Assembly (NCBI GenBank): GCA_025963645.1
Contig: JAOQAI010000001.1
Coordinates: 1-59,558, forward strand
Direction: 5' to 3'
Origin: Flaviaestuariibacter sp.
Lineage (GTDB): Bacteria; Bacteroidota; Bacteroidia; Chitinophagales; Chitinophagaceae
DNA length: 59,558 nt
Shown piece after piece: positions 59,408 through 59,558 of the stretch. Below the pieces are notes generated by a model, which was not told the DNA's origin, made no database searches, and was given only the letters and a program-made list of their open reading frames with translations. Position 1 is the first letter of the stretch; each line of letters opens with the position of its first letter. The position numbers and the translations under genes were made by a program.

Positions 59408-59558
59408 GTCCCACCACAATTTTATAAACCTGCTGTGCTTGTTGCACAACTAAGCTACAGTAAAAATATTTCTCTTTTTCCAGGCCGCGTTTTGCTTTTG
59501 ATGTTTGTCTTAGAGCACATGCAAGGCCGGAAACATCATCAGGAGAAGTTGTTTTTAT

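Noticed and set aside
59425..59475. Plus-strand INLLCLLHN reading, similar to the C-terminus of IS1182-type transposases
   Set aside because: Only about ten residues, followed by a stop, and the window ends shortly after; cannot be supported without the flanking sequence.

Overview
The window is a chromosomal segment of a Bacteroidota bacterium, most likely a member of the Chitinophagaceae or close kin. Evidence: type IX secretion parts (PorQ, a PorP/SprF-like protein, a 2748-residue adhesin ending in a gliding-motility type B sorting domain, two proteins with type A-like sorting tails), a GLPGLI-family gene, TAnnTTTG-type promoters, mostly weak Shine-Dalgarno sequences, KGG-repeat and short HPF stress proteins, and a REP-associated transposase of the Bacteroidota type.

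Layout. 1-1700: a decayed serine recombinase beside tRNA-Leu(CAA). 1727-12380: mostly minus-strand housekeeping genes (hscB, a saccharopine/alanine dehydrogenase-like enzyme, trmN6, tsaD, a MacB-type permease, panB, ppx, ppk1, rfaE2, a YbhN-like membrane protein, panD). 12569-16770: an outer-membrane barrel, lon, porQ. 16775-24539: a cell-surface phosphonate locus. Two AlkP-superfamily membrane proteins diverge from a tightly overlapping operon of PEP mutase (with a fused nucleotidyltransferase), phosphonopyruvate decarboxylase, a phosphonoacetaldehyde reductase-like dehydrogenase and a CDP-glycerol-phosphotransferase-like protein. The predicted product is 2-hydroxyethylphosphonate, probably attached to a glycan or lipid. 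A 53-residue protein missed by length cut-offs lies at the end of this block. 24539-34724: mixed metabolism and stress genes, including a small structured RNA with an unusually strong Shine-Dalgarno and a 15-codon ORF. 34859-44136: the giant adhesin with its SprF-like partner. 44154-56753: htpG, small lipoproteins, a GLPGLI gene broken by one stop codon, an ECF sigma/anti-sigma pair and a pair of Cys-motif/T9SS-tail paralogues.

56900-59558 is accessory DNA. It holds a 21-bp minisatellite encoding heptads, then a chain of segments each bounded by GTT... and a matching ...AAC inverted end. Two of these segments carry an AT-rich minus-strand ORF and are followed by the same 91-bp palindromic repeat. 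REP hairpins and a decayed RAYT transposase are interspersed. This looks like an integron-type cassette cluster without an integrase and is the strongest candidate for something undescribed here.

All functional calls rest on reading the sequence; no database search was run.
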